From the NCBI GenBank assembly GCA_016211105.1, contig JACQSX010000008.1, positions 1 to 58,705 of the forward strand: 58,705 nucleotides of DNA, written 5' to 3'. Position numbers and translations under genes: made by a program. Source of the DNA: Acidobacteriota bacterium. Lineage in GTDB: Bacteria > Acidobacteriota > UBA6911 > JACQSX01. The notes beneath the pieces are model-generated. The model saw only the letters and a program-made list of their open reading frames with translations. It was not told where the DNA came from and did not search any database. Positions 26,112-35,267 of this stretch are shown here, piece after piece. Position 1 is the stretch's first letter; the number at the start of each line of letters is the position of its first letter.

Positions 26112-27152
26112 TCAAGAGGACTCCCGTTCGCACAGACGAACGTCCAGATTGCGAAGCACCTCGTCTCTGTCTTTGCTAGCCAAATACCAGTTAATGGTTC
26201 GTTTCAGGCCATCCTTGAAGGAGAGGCGGGGTTGCCAGCCCAGCAGGCACTGAGCCCGACTAAGATCGGCAGCGCGGCTGAAAACTCCGCAAGGCTTCGA
26301 GGTGTCAAAAACGATTTGCTTTGGACGAAAGCCCATGATCCCCAATATGCTCTGAGCCGCATCTTTGATCTTAATATGCTCACTGCTCCCCAAATTAACG
26401 GCACTTCCATCCTCGATCTTTTCCGCAGCCAAAACCAAGCCTTCCACAATGTCCCCCACATAGGTGAAGTTGCGATCCTGTTCACCGGTACCCCAAACGA
26501 TGTACGGGTCGACTTGAACAAACGCTTTGGCGATCAGAGCCATCAGAGCATGAGTTTCGTTCTCACGCTCGCCATACGCTGTAAAGATGCGGCATGATGC
26601 ACACTTCAGTCCGTACTGCTTATGGTAGGCTTGAAGCGCCATTTCCCCCATCAGCTTAGCCCAACCATACTCGCCATCAGCCAGCGCCCCTCCTGGTTTG
26701 AAAGGATCAGCATCTTCCTCTTTCAGATTCATTGCTGGACGATCAGATTTATTTTGCAGGCCAACCGGATAGACACAGGCTGAACTGGCAAAGCAAATGT
26801 GCTCCACGTCGGCCTTTACCGCTGCTTCAAAGAGCGTACCGTCAAGAGCCATATTCGAGGAACAATCCGCAGGATGGGTATCTATGTAACCTCGGCCGCC
26901 GTGTTTCGCAGCCAAATGAAAGATGACTTCCATCCGGCAAACCGCATCCGCGGCAGCGCAGCGGTCTCTTAGATCGGCCTGTACAAACTCGATGTGACCC
27001 GCAACTTTCTTCAGATTTTCCTTTTTCCCGCTCGACAGATCATCTGCCACTCGCGCGTGCGCGCCCAGAGACACCAGCTTTTCCACCAAGTGACTGCCGA
27101 TGAAGGACGCGCCACCCGTGACCAAAACTTTCTTGTCGATCCAAAAACTCAT
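26112..27152 (-). CDS. NAD-dependent sugar epimerase/dehydratase (extended SDR)
   Basis: A 346-residue nucleotide-sugar epimerase. The NAD-binding loop is VTGGASFIGSHLVEKL (11-26) and the catalytic pair is Tyr162 and Lys166 in EYGWAKLMGE, preceded by FASSACVYP. The HLAAKHGGRGYID segment and overall pattern resemble GDP-mannose 3,5-epimerase or UDP-glucose 4-epimerase relatives; the substrate is not certain. The ATG at 27152 overlaps the upstream GT4 stop (ATGA). It ends the seven-gene minus-strand run that begins at 33005. Confidence 0.9.
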   Translation of the reverse strand: MSFWIDKKVLVTGGASFIGSHLVEKLVSLGAHARVADDLSSGKKENLKKVAGHIEFVQADLRDRCAAADAVCRMEVIFHLAAKHGGRGYIDTHPADCSSNMALDGTLFEAAVKADVEHICFASSACVYPVGLQNKSDRPAMNLKEEDADPFKPGGALADGEYGWAKLMGEMALQAYHKQYGLKCASCRIFTAYGERENETHALMALIAKAFVQVDPYIVWGTGEQDRNFTYVGDIVEGLVLAAEKIEDGSAVNLGSSEHIKIKDAAQSILGIMGFRPKQIVFDTSKPCGVFSRAADLSRAQCLLGWQPRLSFKDGLKRTINWYLASKDRDEVLRNLDVRLCERESS

Positions 27153-28357
27153 CTTATCCGTCCGTGAGTACTGTTTTGGTTTAGCGCCTGATTGTAAAGA
27201 TTTACGACTTGGCTCGCCACCAGTTTCCAATCGAAGTTTTCTATGGCATGGGTTCGGAGAAGGGTCGAATCATAGGCAGCGCGATGCTCTAGAACGTGCC
27301 GGAGACCTGACGCCAGAGCTTCCACATCCTCTTTTTCTACTAACAGACCCACATGTTCGTTGACGATATCCTCCGGCCCTCCGCAGCGAGTGGCCACCAC
27401 GGGCGTTCCACAGGCCAGCGCCTCTACCAGCACGGCGCCAAACGCTTCAGCCCGACTGGGCAGGACCAGCAAGGCACTGCGTCGCATAAATTCGGCGACC
27501 GCCAGGGGAGACTTCATACCAACAAACTGGACATGTCCCTCCAGCCCAAAGTCTGAGACCAGGGAGCGCAGGCGCTCCTCCTGGGAGCGCTGGTGGCCAT
27601 AAAAACTTCCCCCCACAAGCACAAGGCGTAGCCCGGAGCGCCAATCAATCAAACGCCGCATCGCCTGGAGGAGAATGTCGATCCCTTTGACAAATTGGAT
27701 CCGTCCGACATACAGGATCTGATCTGCCAAGTAACCGAGTGAGTCTGGGCCAAAAACGGACCCGTCCACCCCAATGGGAATGACACGTAAATTATCTGAA
27801 GGCCCGGTAAAGCGCGCGATGGTGTCCCGCGTAAAGCGGCTGACGGCTATATGAAAAGCAGACTGCTGGGATGCCTTAACTGCCTGACGGCGCACACGTG
27901 GATACTCCTCCATCCATGGCAGCCAAGGCGCATGCTCGGTGATAAGAACGGGTACCTTGTAAGACTGCGCGAGCCGCGCGGCCACGACACCCTCGGGATA
28001 ACTCAAATGTGCGTGAATCAGATCGAATGGGAATGCGCGACGCAGTTGCTCCACATGGCGCCTGAGGCTCCAGTAATAGCTGTCTGCCTCGTAGCTGTGA
28101 AGAAGATAGCGAGGCCCGGTGACAAAGCGCGGGTGCGACACTTCGATGCCATCCAGATGTTCATGCGCAGGAATGCGCCGAAAGTGACTGAAGCGCATAC
28201 ATCTCGGCAATGGCGGACAGTAGGGGACCGGGGCAAGGACCCGAATCTCACACAGTTTGCCCGTGTGCTTTACCAGCCATTCAACCCAAAGGCCCAATTG
28301 AGCCATCGCGTGGTTGGGATAATTCCGAGAGATAACCAGTATCTTGGGCGGCGCCAT
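27149..28357 (-). CDS. Family 4 (GT-B) glycosyltransferase
   Basis: A 402-residue GT-B enzyme: MAPPKILVISRNYPNHAMAQ at the start, DLIHAHLSYPEGVVAARLAQ in the acceptor domain, then YVGRIQFVKGIDILL and PSRAEAFGAVLVEALACGTP in the donor domain. I use the ATG at 28357, 11 bases after the methyltransferase stop. An upstream start at 28411 in the same frame would overlap that gene by 43 bases and adds a non-homologous basic stretch. Confidence 0.88.
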   Translation of the reverse strand: MAPPKILVISRNYPNHAMAQLGLWVEWLVKHTGKLCEIRVLAPVPYCPPLPRCMRFSHFRRIPAHEHLDGIEVSHPRFVTGPRYLLHSYEADSYYWSLRRHVEQLRRAFPFDLIHAHLSYPEGVVAARLAQSYKVPVLITEHAPWLPWMEEYPRVRRQAVKASQQSAFHIAVSRFTRDTIARFTGPSDNLRVIPIGVDGSVFGPDSLGYLADQILYVGRIQFVKGIDILLQAMRRLIDWRSGLRLVLVGGSFYGHQRSQEERLRSLVSDFGLEGHVQFVGMKSPLAVAEFMRRSALLVLPSRAEAFGAVLVEALACGTPVVATRCGGPEDIVNEHVGLLVEKEDVEALASGLRHVLEHRAAYDSTLLRTHAIENFDWKLVASQVVNLYNQALNQNSTHGRIR

Positions 28358-28368
28358 GACGATGTTGC

Positions 28369-29202
28369 TCACCGCTTTTCGGCCTTGAGGACGAACCCAA
28401 CCGCCAGCCATTTCAGCTTGCTACAACGGAGCCGCTCTAACTTTTGCGTCAGCCGCAGAGTCCAACCCGGCAGAAGTTCGTCCAAAGGCGACAAGAACAC
28501 ATTGAAATAGAAGTAGTCGACGTCGCTGACCTCCGCTCCATACTTGGCCATCAGCGCCGCTGCAGAGCGCGCCGTGTAGAGCCTGGCAAAGCTCAAGGGC
28601 AGCGACGGCGGCGGACGACGCCCCGCAACACCGTAATAAACCGGTCGGAGCAGGCCGACGGCGGGGTAAAAGAAAAAGTTCTTCCAGGCGGCGTAGGGGC
28701 TGAGAAGGTTGGCAAACGAGATGAGAAGTATTCCGTGTCTCTTGACAACCCGGCTCATCTCCTGGATCGCCAATTCGTCGGCCTGAATCCGATCAATCAC
28801 TCCCATGCAGATCACCGCATCGAAAAATTCATCGGGAAAGTCCAAACTTGTAATGCTTCCGGTGGAAAAATGAGCGCCCTGCGTCGATCCAAACTGCTTA
28901 TGGCACTCTGTTATCATCCTTGGCGAAGCGTCCACACCCCAGAATTCCCATCCCTTGTCGATCAGATCCCCGGCCATCAATCCGGGCCCACAACCAACGT
29001 CCAACATCCTGCCAGGCGGTACCTCAAGCGCCTCCAGCACTCTTTGTCTCCGCACCCGAAGAGCCCAACCTCCGGGCGAATCTTCGTCATATCTGGACGC
29101 GTATACCTCGGCCACCGCGTTAAAATACTCTGCTGCACCGGAGGTAGGCGCAAACTTGTCCCGCCGCTTTCTAGAAGCTGCTAGAGTCATGGAAACGCCC
29201 AT
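28369..29202 (-). CDS. Class I SAM-dependent methyltransferase
   Basis: A 277-residue protein with the SAM motif MLDVGCGPGLMAGDL (about 66-80), an acidic motif II (FWGVDASPRM) and motif IV in FDAVICMGVID. A basic C-terminal extension follows. It probably methylates a sugar or a small lipid carrier in the glycan pathway; the acceptor is unknown. It lies between the flippase (70-base gap) and the GT4 gene. Confidence 0.85.
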   Translation of the reverse strand: MGVSMTLAASRKRRDKFAPTSGAAEYFNAVAEVYASRYDEDSPGGWALRVRRQRVLEALEVPPGRMLDVGCGPGLMAGDLIDKGWEFWGVDASPRMITECHKQFGSTQGAHFSTGSITSLDFPDEFFDAVICMGVIDRIQADELAIQEMSRVVKRHGILLISFANLLSPYAAWKNFFFYPAVGLLRPVYYGVAGRRPPPSLPLSFARLYTARSAAALMAKYGAEVSDVDYFYFNVFLSPLDELLPGWTLRLTQKLERLRCSKLKWLAVGFVLKAEKR

Positions 29203-29272
29203 TGCGGCCGGTCACGCCGCCGCTTTGTCAATGCTCGATCTTGGCAGTCATCAATGTTGTGAATCGGTTCGT

Positions 29273-30757
29273 TCACCGTTCGGGCATCTTGCCGGCTTCG
29301 GTCCTCGGGAACAGGCGCCACAGTGAATTCCGTTCTCTCTTGTCCAGAATGAAAAGGAACACACTCCCCAAGAACAAAAGGTAGAAACCGCTTTTGAGTG
29401 ACACCGTCTGGATCCCCAAATCTTCATGCTTGCCGAAAAGCAGGGAAGCAACACTTACAGCCGCCAGACCATAAATCATCAATAGAATTGAACTTGATGT
29501 CATGGTGAAGCCGTGTTTGCCTCGAAGCCGCATCCAAGTCATCCCAAAGATGCCCGAGCCTGAGATTACGAAGGCAGTTGAGACTCCGTGGATTCCATAA
29601 TGCGGGACTAAAAGCCATGAAAAAAGCCCGGCAATGGAATGTCCGGCGAGGCAGATGAGACCGTATGTCTTAAGGTCGTCCAATCCGATGATCAAGGCCT
29701 GGAAGACCCCTGCCAGGAGCAGCAGGTATTGTGACACGACAAACGCAAAGATGAACTTGCTGGCTTCAGCAAACAGCGATGACAAAAGTAACGTGAGAAT
29801 GAGTTTTGGAAATAGCACAACAGGAATAGCGGCCACAGTAAAAATGAGCACAAGTTTTTTCTGGAATTCAATGGCTCTTTGCATTTTCTCCTTCTTAGCA
29901 ATGTTACGGTTCACGATGGGGGTAAGAAACAGACCGTTTACCGGAGCAATTACCATACCCATGGAACCCGCAAGAATGATTGCGGCATGCAGCAAGCCCG
30001 CTTGTGCTTCACCCAAATTCTTCAGTACAGAATATCTCGCGATCAGGTACGAGAGAGGATGGGTAAAAGAGGCAATGTACAGGATCAGCGAGAAGAGAAC
30101 GATCTCCGGATTCGACTTTAGTTCCCGCACAATGCTCCCACTACCGTTCCACACCGGCAGGCGAAACTCCCGGTAGAGATAGGCGAGGACTGCGACCGTC
30201 ACCAGCGTTCCCGCCAGCAGACTGCTCCAGTACAGACCGGGGATGCCCCACAGCGGGACACCGATACAAGCCGCCAGGGCGATGGCCACAACCATGACCA
30301 GCGTCAAGGTAGCCGACAGTCTGGGTTTTTGAGCCGCCGCAAGCACATTACTGGTAAAACCGCCAAGAGCCATGATTGGCACTGCCAGGAGCGCAACTAT
30401 TAGAACCGACCGGTAGGGTAAAATCTCACGCGACAGGAGGTCTCCGCTCAAGCCCACCAATCCGACACTAATTGCCGCACCCGTGAAAGCGAGCCATAAC
30501 AACAGCCGTAGGAGAACTGAATATGTTTTTTTAAAGGCCTCAATCCCTTCACTGTGCGACCGAGAAAGGAATTTGACAGCCGAAAATGGAACGCTGAAGG
30601 CGGTGATTTGAGCCACGACCTGGACGATCTGATCCACCACGCTGATGACGCCGATACCTTCAGGACCCAACAGCACCGCGATCACTTTCGACCTGACAAG
30701 ATTCACGATGATGATTAGGACCTGGATCGTGCCAATCGCAAAGAAGATTCTCAACAT
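29273..30757 (-). CDS. Polysaccharide flippase (Wzx/MATE-like)
   Basis: A 494-residue polytopic protein with about twelve to fourteen membrane segments. It has the N-terminal pattern of oligosaccharide-lipid flippases (VRSKVIAVLLGPEGIGVISV at about 20-39). It would move the undecaprenyl-linked oligosaccharide to the periplasmic side. I use the ATG at 30757 (MLRIFFAIGTIQVLII); an in-frame start at 30829 would overlap the GT10 stop and adds 24 less hydrophobic residues. This is the only transporter in the cluster, and a Wzy polymerase is not obvious. Confidence 0.85.
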   Translation of the reverse strand: MLRIFFAIGTIQVLIIIVNLVRSKVIAVLLGPEGIGVISVVDQIVQVVAQITAFSVPFSAVKFLSRSHSEGIEAFKKTYSVLLRLLLWLAFTGAAISVGLVGLSGDLLSREILPYRSVLIVALLAVPIMALGGFTSNVLAAAQKPRLSATLTLVMVVAIALAACIGVPLWGIPGLYWSSLLAGTLVTVAVLAYLYREFRLPVWNGSGSIVRELKSNPEIVLFSLILYIASFTHPLSYLIARYSVLKNLGEAQAGLLHAAIILAGSMGMVIAPVNGLFLTPIVNRNIAKKEKMQRAIEFQKKLVLIFTVAAIPVVLFPKLILTLLLSSLFAEASKFIFAFVVSQYLLLLAGVFQALIIGLDDLKTYGLICLAGHSIAGLFSWLLVPHYGIHGVSTAFVISGSGIFGMTWMRLRGKHGFTMTSSSILLMIYGLAAVSVASLLFGKHEDLGIQTVSLKSGFYLLFLGSVFLFILDKRERNSLWRLFPRTEAGKMPER

Positions 30758-30825
30758 CACCAGACAACTCTCGCGGGTTAGGACACAGTCTACAGCAAAG
30801 TGTAAAAATAAGAATCGGACATCGC

Positions 30826-31950
30826 TCACACAGTGTTCGCAATCGATATACCCAGATCTTCCCCAACTGCATGAGCCAAAAGTTCGGTGAAAGTCTCTTT
30901 CCGAAACGGGCGAAACCGGTCTGAGGACAAATACTCCCTGGCGTTGTGCTTATAGTCCGCAATCGCTCGATCAGTCAGAGACCTTAAGAATGTCTCGAGA
31001 GCAGCATAGTCGGGAAACTTACGCTTGTCGATGAACGCATTCTCAGACAGGTAATCGGTCACATCAGGGGCGCCCAAGTAGACAGGAACCGTGCCTGCAA
31101 AGAAACAGTCAAAGATCTTCTCTGTGATCCAACCTGGGAGAATCATGTTCTCGTAACAAATAGCGAATTTATAATTGCTCAGAGTTTCGTACTTTGACCT
31201 GACAGGTCCCTTGTAGATTTTTGGGATGATGTCCCAGCCGGGACGAATCGGAAATGAGACCCGTTCTATGACCCGTCGATAGAGCTTCCGCACGGGCACG
31301 GGAAGCCACGTTTTTCCCACCCGGTAGGGCATCCTATCCCAACCCACGCCGTACAGGTCTATTTCCTTGTTCTTCCCAAAATGTTGCAGCGCACGCAGAC
31401 GTTCCTGGTAAAGTTCCTGCCTGTAGAGCCGAGGAAGCTTATTCGAATTGATCATGGTGAGAAACTTGCGATCCTCTTTGCGCCACAAGTGCTCAAAGAC
31501 GTCGTCATAGGCCTGGGGGATGTGAAATTGCAAAAGGCTCACGTCTCGGCATACGAAGGGTTGCAGCGCCTGAGCGGTGCTGTACGAATATACGCGGCGA
31601 AAATATCTGGAGATCTCCGGCAGCTTTGTGTACAGGCTGGGCTCGACAATCGGAGCTTCAAAAGCAAAAAAAGAACTTAGAACGGTATCCTTTCTTCCGG
31701 CCAACCTCCTAAAATTCTTCACAATTCCAAAGGAAACATAGATATTGCTTTTGGCGGCGTGCTCATTTCGAACGAGAAAATCGGCGGTATGCACCGGAAT
31801 ACCTTTAGACTGGAAAAAATCCCTCAGGTATAAATAAGGGGCCAGGCAATTGTCGCGGTTGTATTGAGAGTGCGGAGAAAATAACTGATCACGGTTGAAG
31901 TGATGCGAAAAGGGATCGACGAATAAAGCGACGTCAGTGGCAGCTTCTAT
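30826..31950 (-). CDS. Family 10 glycosyltransferase (fucosyltransferase-like), apparent ATA start
   Basis: GT10 enzymes transfer fucose from GDP-fucose. The donor-site motif is at residues 260-293 of the extended product (YKFAICYENMILPGWITEK then TVPVYLGAPDV). The first ordinary start codon, GTG at 31794, would remove a conserved N-terminus. The frame is open for 52 more codons encoding VALFVDPFSHHFNRDQLFS and NRDNCLAPYLYLRDFF, which look like real GT10 sequence. This extension begins at an ATA (31950-31948), 8 bases after a strong GGAGGAGG, and the ATAG overlaps the upstream stop exactly as ATGA does elsewhere here. Either a non-standard start or a G-to-A change of ATG is likely. Full product 374 residues. 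Confidence 0.85.
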   Translation of the reverse strand: MEAATDVALFVDPFSHHFNRDQLFSPHSQYNRDNCLAPYLYLRDFFQSKGIPVHTADFLVRNEHAAKSNIYVSFGIVKNFRRLAGRKDTVLSSFFAFEAPIVEPSLYTKLPEISRYFRRVYSYSTAQALQPFVCRDVSLLQFHIPQAYDDVFEHLWRKEDRKFLTMINSNKLPRLYRQELYQERLRALQHFGKNKEIDLYGVGWDRMPYRVGKTWLPVPVRKLYRRVIERVSFPIRPGWDIIPKIYKGPVRSKYETLSNYKFAICYENMILPGWITEKIFDCFFAGTVPVYLGAPDVTDYLSENAFIDKRKFPDYAALETFLRSLTDRAIADYKHNAREYLSSDRFRPFRKETFTELLAHAVGEDLGISIANTV

Positions 31951-33005
31951 GGAACGATCCTCCTCCGGTATTCAATCCAGTAAAAAGCAGGCAAAAGGCG
32001 CCCCGCAATACCAGCTTTGACTGCAACGCGCAGCAGCAGTCTCAGGATGAAAAGCCGAAATCGCCGCTTGCTGAGTCTCCAACCGATCTTTTCCCAGGGT
32101 ATCGGCGCGTCCAGCAATTTCTCGGCTGCCGTTGTCTCGCCGCGCAGCACACAATTTAAAGCGCGAAAAATATCGTCATCGTATCGGTGGAACTCGTAAT
32201 CCTGCACGACGCCGCGGGGAAGGTTCATTGCGGTCAGGCCGGACCGCAAATGGTGATCCATGACAAAAAAGAAATAATCCCGATCCGTACGAAGATAATT
32301 GTAGTTCGTGGACCAACGGGTCCGACCTGCCCTGTATTTCATCAGCGGTTCGTTGAGAATGCCGACCCTGCAATGCCGAAGAATCCGGAGCCACATGTCC
32401 AAGTCAGCCGCGATGTCAAATTGCTGCTGGTCAAACAATCCGACTTTGGCGAACACCTCTCTCCTCGTCATAAACGTCGGGCAACAAAAGACGCAATTTT
32501 TGTTGGCTAAAAGCGCAGGAACAATCTCCCTTAGGCCGTACAGGGTCTTTCCAACGAGTTGGCGGGGCAACGTCATTTCACCAAAAACGTGGCCCGCATC
32601 ATCGATGTATCTGTCGAGGCAAAAGACGGCGCCAGCTTCCGGGTACGCTTGCAGAAAGCGAAGTTCTTTCTCGACGATAGTCCGTTCATAGATGTCATCG
32701 GAATGATAGATCGCTACAAAGTCCCCTCGGGCTAGCGCGATGCAGCGGTTCATGTTTTCAAAGCCGCCAACATTACTGGAGTGACGGTGATACGATATCC
32801 TTGGGTCGTTAAGCGATCCGACAATAGACTCCGTATCATCATCGGAGGCATCATCGGAGATGATGATCTCTAAATCCGCATAAGTCTGCTTTCGGATGGA
32901 GTCCAGGCTTGCTTTCAGGAACCGGCCGTCATTATACGTTGGCACGCAGATGGTAACCAGAGGATCACTGATTTCAAAATTTTCCTTACTCCCCATGTCA
33001 CCCAT
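31947..33005 (-). CDS. Family 2 glycosyltransferase
   Basis: A GT-A enzyme of about 352 residues. It has VTICVPTYNDGRFLKASLDS and IIISDDASDDDTESIV (acidic donor-binding segments), VAIYHSDDIYE as the DxD-like metal site and an AADLDMWLRIL acceptor segment. I use the ATG at 33005; others at 32996 or 33041 and 33086 are in frame, and none has a strong Shine-Dalgarno. It is first in the seven-gene minus-strand run. The stop overlaps the apparent ATA start of the GT10 gene. Confidence 0.85.
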   Translation of the reverse strand: MGDMGSKENFEISDPLVTICVPTYNDGRFLKASLDSIRKQTYADLEIIISDDASDDDTESIVGSLNDPRISYHRHSSNVGGFENMNRCIALARGDFVAIYHSDDIYERTIVEKELRFLQAYPEAGAVFCLDRYIDDAGHVFGEMTLPRQLVGKTLYGLREIVPALLANKNCVFCCPTFMTRREVFAKVGLFDQQQFDIAADLDMWLRILRHCRVGILNEPLMKYRAGRTRWSTNYNYLRTDRDYFFFVMDHHLRSGLTAMNLPRGVVQDYEFHRYDDDIFRALNCVLRGETTAAEKLLDAPIPWEKIGWRLSKRRFRLFILRLLLRVAVKAGIAGRLLPAFYWIEYRRRIVP

Positions 33006-33392
33006 AGAACAGAAGCCCACATTTGTTTTGTGATCAATCATAGGAGCTGATCCCGGTGCACTGCAACAGCAGGAACGTACCGGCATGCACTGTAGAGACG
33101 CCCCGGCGGGGCGTCTCTACAGGAAAACATAGTCCTGGTCCTCCTGCTATAGCGCCCTAGATGAAGGCGACTTTGTATCATCGCATCCCGAGACGGCCGT
33201 CCTGGGGACGCGAGTCTATTTTAGCGATCCAATGCAAGTCAAACTTCTCCGACCGTGGAATCAATCTCCCGAGGTAACATAGTGTGATCCTGATTGCCTG
33301 CATAGCTAGAGCAGACACCGGGCAGCAGCGCCGCTACTTTGCACAGGCGATATCGGTCGCTGCATCAGCGTTAGTTTTTGGCGGTTTTTACA
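33006..33392. other. 387-base divergent intergenic region
   Basis: No convincing gene. It separates the minus-strand glycan run from the plus-strand methyltransferase and should hold both promoters. I see no clear -35/-10 pair. It contains the perfect hairpin at 33091-33121. Confidence 0.5.
33091..33121. repeat. Perfect 14-bp inverted repeat
   Basis: TGTAGAGACGCCCC, a 3-base loop (GGC), then the exact complement ending TCTCTACA. There is no T tract on either side, so a simple terminator is unlikely. It resembles short palindromic intergenic repeats, and only one copy is present in this window. Confidence 0.75.
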
Positions 33393-34148
33393 ATGGAGGC
33401 TCCCCGCATATTCGACCCCAATTACTACCAGCGCTTGGCCGACGTCGAAAGGCGGCACTGGTGGTCCCGAGGCATGCTTGCTCTGGCCGGCGATTTTCTC
33501 GTTACAATTGCGCCGGACGGGCTGTTGCTAGACGCCGGGTGTGGCACAGGAGGGCAACTGCGGCGGCTGCCTCAACAGTGGAGGGAACGCAGCCTAGGCA
33601 TTGACATCTCACCCCACGCTTTACGACTCTGTCGTGGCTCAGGATTCGAGCGCCCTTTGCTGCAGTCAAGTATCGCCAGTTTGCCCTTCCGGGATCAGGT
33701 CTTCTACTGCGTAATCTGTAATGATGTGCTGCAGCATGTGACGCAAAGAAATCTGGACGGCGCGTTGTCTGAAATCCGCCGCGTCCTGAAAAGGGGAGGC
33801 TTTCTGGTGATGCGAAGTAACTCGCGCATGGGCTTTCGCGCGGGAGGCTCGACGGAGGCCGACTTTCGCCGCTTTCTGTTACGTGAGCTCGAGGCAATCC
33901 TGGACAGTAACGGCTTCAAAATCTTAACAGCCTCTTACGTAAACTGTCTTCCTTCTCTGGGAAGCTTGCTCCGGCGGCCGGCGGCAGAGGGTTACAGCGG
34001 CCTTCAAATTCGCCCGTTGCCTCCGCACCTGGGTTGGCTGAACTCCCTTCTCTACTGGTACATGAGACTGGAAGCCCTTGTTGTCACTAAAGGAATCCGC
34101 CTCCCTTATGGGCAAAGCACGTTTGTGCTGGCCCGCCGGGGCCGCTGA
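33393..34148 (+). CDS. Class I SAM-dependent methyltransferase
   Basis: A 251-residue methyltransferase with the SAM loop LLLDAGCGTGGQL (about 44-56), motif II SLGIDISPHAL and motif IV VICNDVLQHV. The ATG at 33393 is followed by MEAPRIFDPNYYQRLADVER; a TTG at 33378 is also in frame but less likely. The N-terminal YY/RHWW pattern is common in sugar-modifying methyltransferases in glycan clusters. It converges with the GT2-like gene at 34199 after 50 bases. Confidence 0.85.
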   Translation: MEAPRIFDPNYYQRLADVERRHWWSRGMLALAGDFLVTIAPDGLLLDAGCGTGGQLRRLPQQWRERSLGIDISPHALRLCRGSGFERPLLQSSIASLPFRDQVFYCVICNDVLQHVTQRNLDGALSEIRRVLKRGGFLVMRSNSRMGFRAGGSTEADFRRFLLRELEAILDSNGFKILTASYVNCLPSLGSLLRRPAAEGYSGLQIRPLPPHLGWLNSLLYWYMRLEALVVTKGIRLPYGQSTFVLARRGR

Positions 34149-34198
34149 TGTTGGACAATTTCGAAGTATGCGGCTTCGGGCCAACTTGACACACAACT

Positions 34199-35137
34199 TT
34201 AGTGTACTTTTACGGCGCTATCTCCTGCGCCTTGCAGATAGCCGCGAAGCTCCCCCCAGGCTCCCGCACAGAGAAAAAGAAGCAGCCAGGGACTGCTTGC
34301 GAGGAATTTTTTTCTGTATTGAGTGACGGGAATGAGGAGACGGGTCAATCGCGTCAGAAATAGTACGGGAAGAAAAGGAGATCCCAATGTCCAAAATACC
34401 CGTCTCCAAAGGGGCACCTGTGCGGCCCGCATACCGGCAAAAGATCGCGCGAAATGATACCGCTGTGTTAGAAATTCTGTAAAACCGAAGGTCTTGCGAT
34501 AGTCCACCAACAGGTCAGGCCTGGCCAGGAAGCGTACGCCTCGCGTGTGCAGGTTTTCGTGTGTCAGAGTTTCCCAGTTACCGCTGCTAAAGACCTCTTT
34601 GAAAGTCTCCAATATCTGCCGCTTGTAAGACACGTTGCTCATCGCGGGATCCTTACTCTGAAGCAAGGGAGGTAGAAGGCAAGCATATTCACAAAAAAAG
34701 GCCGCCCAGTTACAACCATCTTCGCGCGAGCAAAAATCGATGGCGCCTCCTATGACGCCATGACTGTTTTGACGGTGAAGATCCATCAACCGGCGGCACC
34801 AGTCGCGCCGTACTGTGCACGTGTCTTTGGTAAAAGCCACCACCTCGCCCTTACAAACCTGTAGGGCACGATAACGCGCCTGTGGCAGGGATAGTCCGCG
34901 TTCAAATGAAAGAAGATGCACCTCAGGGTATGCTTCACGAACTCTCCGCGCGGTGGCCTCGTCTCCCACCACGGCCACTACTAGTTCCACACCATGCGCC
35001 TGTTCCAGCAAACCATCAAGACACACCGTCAGATAGGCATCGCCACCCGTGGAGGTGACAACAACGGAGAGTTTTGGGCTGGAAGCGGGTTGTGAAGCTT
35101 CAGCGGTGTTGCTCATCTCTGTTTCAACTTGCGGCAT
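34199..35137 (-). CDS. Family 2-like glycosyltransferase with C-terminal membrane helices (paralogue 2 of 3)
   Basis: A 312-residue protein: PKLSVVVTSTGGDAYLTVCL, then ARYRALQVCKGEVVAFTKDT in the donor region, HGVIGGAIDF and AAFFCEYACLLPPLLQ. A hydrophobic C-terminus with two to three helices follows. The layout matches the genes at 25077 and 54103. An ATG at 35116 is an alternative start. About 130 bases of divergent spacer separate it from the radical SAM gene. Confidence 0.75.
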   Translation of the reverse strand: MPQVETEMSNTAEASQPASSPKLSVVVTSTGGDAYLTVCLDGLLEQAHGVELVVAVVGDEATARRVREAYPEVHLLSFERGLSLPQARYRALQVCKGEVVAFTKDTCTVRRDWCRRLMDLHRQNSHGVIGGAIDFCSREDGCNWAAFFCEYACLLPPLLQSKDPAMSNVSYKRQILETFKEVFSSGNWETLTHENLHTRGVRFLARPDLLVDYRKTFGFTEFLTQRYHFARSFAGMRAAQVPLWRRVFWTLGSPFLPVLFLTRLTRLLIPVTQYRKKFLASSPWLLLFLCAGAWGELRGYLQGAGDSAVKVH

Positions 35138-35187
35138 GCTGGGCGCTCACGGAATAGGCCGTGTTTCAGCGTTGTCCATCTCAGCGG

Positions 35188-35216
35188 TTGTCCGCGCAAC
35201 ATGGTTATTGTATAGT
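35188..35216 (+). promoter_or_regulatory. Candidate sigma-70 promoter for the radical SAM gene
   Basis: TTGTCC (35188-35193), a 17-base spacer and TATAGT (35211-35216). It lies about 50 bases before the ATG at 35268, inside the only spacer upstream of that gene. Confidence 0.5.
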
Positions 35217-35267
35217 GCCAATGGATCCGTGCTCCCCACACCTTGAACTCATAATAACGAAGGCGTC

